A stretch of DNA of 64,000 nt, taken from positions 79,917,620 to 79,981,619 of the forward strand of contig OY755244.1 in the NCBI GenBank assembly GCA_963576725.1, in the 5' to 3' direction. Under the pieces are notes generated by a model, which was not told where the DNA came from, did not search any database, and worked only from the letters and a program-made list of their open reading frames with translations. Positions within the stretch are counted from its first letter, which is position 1, and each line of letters begins with the position of its first letter. Shown here piece after piece: positions 60,165 to 64,000 of this stretch. This DNA is from Azorinus chamasolen. Taxonomy: Eukaryota; Mollusca; Bivalvia; Cardiida; Solecurtidae. The position numbers and the translations under genes were made by a program.

Positions 60165-60320
60165 CAGAACAGAACAGAATATATCTTTATTAACATAGGA
60201 ATCTACAAAAGCAAACGGTTGCTTAATACAGGGCAAAGCGTAATGCAAAAAGCTCATAAAATTATATCAGCTACAATGCTTAACCGTTGCCCTGCATTAA
60301 TCTATCATCTGTTTATAAAA
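60165..60320. mobile_element. LINE tail fragment and decayed TA-class MITE
   Basis: AGAACAGAATATATCTTTAT resembles a LINE antisense 3' end. AACGGTTGCTTAATACAGGG and CCTGCATTAATCTATCATCT are the arms of a TA-class palindrome. Confidence 0.4.
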
Positions 60321-60374
60321 GCAAACAAAAGTAGACTTCATTGGAGTCGAGACTTTAATGTACTGATCAAAGTA

Positions 60375-60577
60375 CAGTAAAACCTATCTATAACGGTCAC
60401 TAAAGTATGTTAATTAGTTGGTATTTAGAACAGGTGGCTGCTTTAAGCAAGGTGAAAGTAAAACAGAACGCTCCTATGGGAGTGTTCTGTTTTACTTTCA
60501 CATTGCTTTAAGCAGCCACCTGCCTTTAACAAAAAAACTTGATGTAATTTAGTGGCCGTTATAGGGAGGTTTTACTG
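60375..60577. mobile_element. TA-class MITE, ATAACGGCC subtype
   Basis: TA CAGTAAAACCTATCTATAAC to GTTATAGGGAGGTTTTACTG TA. Palindrome AGAACGCTCCTATGGGAGTG. Confidence 0.88.
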
Positions 60578-60840
60578 TATTAGAAACAGAAACATTATCC
60601 CACACCACAAAATAATTCTAAGAATTGCTAAGACGCTTATGAACTAGTCTGATACCTAAAGAAAAAACATGTTCTTTTTTATATTCATGCGGTTTACGAG
60701 TATTTTTTCGCCTATAACACATTATATAGGTTAAGTTTCCATTTCTACCAGTTTTGATAAAAAACATGTCATGTATTAATAGCTTGACATTTCTCATAAT
60801 TGTTGCAGCTGGTGGATCATTCGCCTGGTCATACCAAATA

Positions 60841-61050
60841 CAATTGAACTTCGATATACCGAAATGAATGTTCAGTCCTTCCAAAATTTACAATACAGAA
60901 TTGTTCTAAAATGTATCACTACTCATATCTATAGACACATGTGACAGCCTATAGGAGCTTTCAGCATTGCGTTAGATCTGCATTAAGCTGTAAACTTAAG
61001 AAATGGTTCAAATTAGAAATATGATTACTCGAACCTCTGCTATCTTGAAG
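60841..61050. mobile_element. TA-class MITE, TTGAACTTCGA subtype
   Basis: TA CAATTGAACTTCGATATACC; AAATTTACAATACAGAATTG and ATCTGCATTAAGCTGTAAAC as in 11580-11906. The right end TATCTTGAAG merges into the next element. Confidence 0.6.
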
Positions 61051-61052
61051 TA

Positions 61053-61257
61053 CAGTAAAACCCCGCTAATGCGACCACCTGAAATAGGTATAATTCTGGT
61101 TGTTAGATGCAAGTGGTAGCTTTATGCAGGACAAAAGTAATGCAGAAAGCTCCTAGAGGAGCTTTCTGCATTAATTTTGTCCTGCATTAAGCAACCACCT
61201 GCTTATAAATACACCCATGTTTATTCATAAAGTGGTCGCATTAGAGGGTTTCTACTG
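61053..61257. mobile_element. TA-class MITE, ATGCGACC subtype
   Basis: TA CAGTAAAACCCCGCTAATGC to GCATTAGAGGGTTTCTACTG TA. Palindrome AGAAAGCTCCTAGAGGAGC. Complete. Confidence 0.9.
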
Positions 61258-61339
61258 TATCTAAAAATGTTCAAATTCTAAAATTCAAACAGGTCAAGCT
61301 TACGGTAAATATTTAGTAGGGGGGGTTCTAAAGAAAAGT

Positions 61340-61410
61340 GTAACATGACAAACAGTGCAGACCCTGATGAGAGGGCTCTGTCAGCTGGGTCTACACTGTT
61401 TGCTAATGAC
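61340..61410. mobile_element. Small TTAA-type hairpin fragment
   Basis: GACAAACAGTGCAGACCCTG and CAGCTGGGTCTACACTGTTT around GAGAGGGCTCTGT. No ends. Confidence 0.45.
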
Positions 61411-61687
61411 ATTAGTGACTCGTGTCCCGCGCAGTAAGTGTTTGACTTGAGTTTTCACAATACATATAGATGGTCTTTTGATGGAACTTGTCGTGCAATA
61501 GTTCACTTGCTGGCGATTTTGCTGTAAACTGACGGTCGGCTAGTACATATATTTGAATGTGCATTAGGATTTTTTGTATTTCTTTTTTATTATTCGTTTG
61601 GTATTTGACTTTAGATGAGATGGTATTATGGTTGAATGGGTGATACATTGCTTCCCTTCATCTGGGTCATTTTTAAAAACAACAATA

Positions 61688-61895
61688 CAACCCTTTCCTT
61701 CATGTAGACGACATGATACCTTTGCAAACAGAGAAGACACATATCAGCCAACCCCTAAAAGAAATGCCTGCTCTGTCTGTTTATGGAATAATATATATAG
61801 AACTGATTCCAAAGTTTCTGTCACAACATTGTATATAGCAGCTATAAATGTTCTGTCCATGAATATTCATGCAGCAATATTTATAGAGGAAAGAG
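61688..61895. mobile_element. Degenerate type A MITE
   Basis: CAACCCTTTCCTTCATGTAG; hairpin TTGCAAACAGAGAAGACAC with CTGCTCTGTCTG; CATGAATATTCATG and AGAGGAAAGAG at the right. TTAA lost on both sides. Confidence 0.55.
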
Positions 61896-61976
61896 TGAGG
61901 ACATATTTTACACAATAAATGTCAAATATTACGACATAAAAGACGTGTAATGGGACATGTCGCGATCAGCCATGCT

Positions 61977-62080
61977 TTAACCTGTATATGCCTTCACAAA
62001 CAGAGTAGACCCAGATCAGACGGCTCCTGTAGGAGCTGTCTGACCAGGGTCTGTTCTGTTTGATTTATGAACTACTATAC
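61977..62080. mobile_element. Type A MITE left half with hairpin
   Basis: TTTAACCTGTATATGCC, hairpin ACAAACAGAGTAGACCCAG, GGCTCCTGTAGGAGCTG, CAGGGTCTGTTCTGTTTG. From here to 64000 no further MITE is seen. Confidence 0.6.
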
Positions 62081-62438
62081 AACGTATATCTAACTCCAGT
62101 TTCATTCACGACCGACATACGCTTGTGTAAAATACATCCAATTCTAGTGCCAACTGCAATGGGAATGTCTAAACGATATAATTATTCCTAAGATCTTCGC
62201 AACCATATCTTAATAGGCTAATCAGTTTAACTCTGGGGGTAGAACTAATTGCAACAGAATTTCTTTTAACACTGTGCGAAAGAGCTATAGTTACTGTGTA
62301 TACAGACAAAAGTCCCGAGATTTGTGTCTTGTAATAATTGCAAAATATGTACTTGAAGTTGCCAAAAAGTAATAATAAACCGAATGTCGCACATGCCCCA
62401 CCCTATGAAGAATATTGGGCATCTCGCGCTGTAGTTTG

Positions 62439-62480
62439 TGACGTCATGCTATAAATACGTCAGAGAAGTACCATGGCGGA
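62439..62480 (+). promoter_or_regulatory. CRE plus TATA promoter candidate
   Basis: TGACGTCA (full CRE, 62439-62446) is followed 3 bp later by TATAAATA (62450-62457), with a second ACGTCA-like half site at 62457-62462. A start site would fall near 62480. The surrounding 1.9 kb is free of MITEs. Confidence 0.5.
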
Positions 62481-62579
62481 GGAAAACAAGAAGGAAACGT
62501 AACGGGATTTTATCAATTTCTAACCATCTTCTGGTGTTTAACTGCTTCTCAAACCCATTCACTCTGAGTACAATATCAG
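62473..62579 (+). other. Putative exon 1 of an unidentified plus-strand transcript
   Basis: Starts near ACCATGGCGGAGG and ends ATATCAG|GTAAATC at 62579. The ATG opens only a nine-codon frame (MAEENKKET, stop at 62500-62502), so it is more likely a 5' leader with an upstream ORF than coding. The GGCGGAGG context is YY1-like. Confidence 0.4.
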
Positions 62580-62999
62580 GTAAATCTGCTTTTTTATGAT
62601 GTCTTTATTTCGGCAACTTGTTCCCTTGATAGATCTATTCAGTATTGGATCGATCTAGACGCACATAAATAAAAATAAAATAAATAATAATAAAATTGTA
62701 AACAAGACCAGTAATTCTATAACTAGATATACTGCGTTGTAGTCCGTATTACATCTTAGGTACTGGAAATATAAATATATATAGATCTATTGGTCCCACA
62801 CATGCTTGTTGCCTTAAATATTATTTGGTGAATACCATATCCATATTTTTCTTTTCTACGGAATCACATTTTGGTCATAAATTTCTTTACGTATTCGGAT
62901 TTAATTCATGTTAACATTAGCGTAACCTTCAACAATGTGCTTGTTTTATGATTAGATCTTGTTTGTTCGTGTCAATAAACCAATGTAATTTTATTTCAG

Positions 63000-63082
63000 G
63001 TGGAAGATCTACATATATGGTTCATTCGGGGACTGGATAATGTAGAATACGCCATGATAGGGATGCCAGATCTTAAACAAAC
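63000..63082 (+). other. Putative exon 2
   Basis: Acceptor TAATTTTATTTCAG|GTGG and donor AAACAAAC|GTTAGT. One frame is open (VEDLHIWFIRGLDNVEYAMI...), but it meets a stop within the next exon. The last ATG gives MPDLKQT then stop across the junction. Splice signals are good; coding status is doubtful. Confidence 0.35.
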
Positions 63083-63350
63083 GTTAGTACAAATGTATAA
63101 TTAATTTGAAGTTCTCATGAATTCTAGATTTAATTACAGGCATTGTGCCCCAACCCAACCAATGCAACTAGTTGTCTATTCGGAAGTTAAATTCCTTTTT
63201 GTATTATTTCATAGACACCATCCCATGACCAGTAGAAGATTCAAATTTATCGGTGCTTACATGCACCTACACTAATTTGTCATATTTAAATCAATATCTT
63301 TACGACGAAATTGATTTTATTACTCCATATTTATTTGTATTTGTTTCCAG

Positions 63351-63463
63351 ATGAGTTTCTCGACACTGGGCACTGGTGGACATTTTCCGTTGCAATAACA
63401 GGCATTCAAAGTAGTTTATGCGGAGGGAGATAGGGTGGAGATTCAAGGGCTTGCACACACAAT
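63351..63463 (+). other. Putative exon 3
   Basis: Acceptor TTTGTTTCCAG|ATGAG and strong donor CACAAT|GTAAGTG. All three frames contain stops, consistent with untranslated leader sequence. Confidence 0.35.
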
Positions 63464-63841
63464 GTAAGTGATATTTCAAAATCCATAAATGTAGTAGATT
63501 TCTAATCGAAATACCTGCTACATTTATGTTAGGGTCATGGTCCAACATTCTCATAATTGAAGTGCTTTGGAAATATCCAGGAAATATCGGTGTAAAGAAT
63601 GAAAAACATTTAGTGTAAAAACAAAGGTATGACACATCTTTTAGGTACATCATCTTGTAGAAGAGTCTTTGAATGGGATTAAAAAACAACAACAGTATGT
63701 ACGTCTTATAGTTCAGCAGTCCAAAAACACACTATTAAGTGCACTACGAATTAACAACCTCGTTTACATTGTCTAAATCAAAATGTAACGTGGTGTGTTA
63801 TTAGCATTTTTTTTCTTTTTATGTTAATATTTGTATTACAG

Positions 63842-64000
63842 ATGGAGCCCTGTCCTATCTATCAGGAGAATATCCATGATACTTGAGCAACTGTTCGCCT
63901 AGAAGCAAGAGGGTGCAGTGGCATTTTACGTGCGAATGGAAACAATGATTTCCAAGTGAATATAAAACCGGCTGACATTGTCCATAAAAACTGTAGAAAG
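63842..64000 (+). pseudogene. Broken coding exon, cysteine/His-rich N-terminal motif, runs off the window
   Basis: Acceptor TTTGTATTACAG|ATGGAGCC. The frame from that ATG reads MEPCPIYQENIHDT, then TGA, then ATVRLEARGCSGILRANGN and VNIKPADIVHKNCRK up to the edge. The layout C-P-x-C, ...VxLxxxGxxGI..., VHxxCRK resembles a small zinc-binding N-terminal motif seen in many uncharacterised invertebrate proteins. Here the second Cys is Tyr and a likely Arg codon is TGA, so I read it as decayed. An assembly or reading error, or a start downstream of the TGA, is possible. Function unknown. Confidence 0.4.

Noticed and set aside
63300..63692. 130-codon minus-strand ORF
   Set aside because: Hydrophobic, unlike any family I know, and it overlaps plus-strand splice signals that make a better case; treated as chance.

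Overview
This is animal nuclear DNA, AT-rich, intron-bearing and crowded with transposon relics. It holds one confidently recognised host gene, a RYBP/YAF2 orthologue (Polycomb PRC1 adaptor). The gene lies on the minus strand as four coding exons from 57000 down to 47286, and the exons splice in phase to give 213 residues. CR1/Jockey-type LINE remains, tRNA-derived SINEs and the repeat types suggest an invertebrate. A lophotrochozoan, probably a bivalve mollusc, is an inference from repeat style and not proven.

Most of the window is built from short non-autonomous DNA transposons (MITEs) with long central palindromes. Three classes are separated by their ends and target duplications. (1) TA class: CAGTARAACC ends flanked by TA, pogo/Tigger-like. 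(2) TTAA class: TTAACCC...GGGTTAA, piggyBac-like, with at least five hairpin types called here A to E. (3) Six-bp class: CAGAG...CTCTG ends, with perfect 6-bp target duplications in four copies. Most TA-class hairpins and TTAA types A, B and D share one dyad core, GCTCCTATAGGAGC, although their ends are unrelated.

Layout. 0-4 kb: minus-strand LINE debris (ORF1-like and endonuclease pieces). 4-27 kb: dense MITEs, a trinucleotide tract (7.4 kb), a 19-bp minisatellite (10.3-11.05 kb), a tRNA-like SINE split by a TTAA MITE (13.65-14.16 kb) and a MITE-free island (15.1-16.3 kb). 27-31 kb: a minus-strand LINE 3' fragment, then a 5'-truncated, frameshifted plus-strand LINE with reverse transcriptase. 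32.4-34.1 kb: a tandem duplication bordered by oppositely oriented type D MITEs. 36.6-38.0 kb: an element with GGGTTCCCAC inverted ends. 38.14 kb: a first-exon-like ORF starting MADKTEAE on the minus strand. 39.4-40.4 kb: a 20-bp minisatellite split by a MITE. 41-46 kb: nested MITEs. 47.3-57.2 kb: RYBP, whose first intron carries a 449-bp LTR element in miniature with 5S-rRNA-like sequence in both LTRs (Cassandra-like architecture), and a 1.8-kb element with 15-bp inverted ends. 58-62 kb: more MITEs. 62.4-64 kb: a CRE+TATA promoter candidate, three spliced non-coding-looking exons, and the start of a damaged coding exon at the right edge.

No rRNA or tRNA gene, CRISPR array or bacterial operon was seen. 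Repeat boundaries marked approximate were judged by eye.
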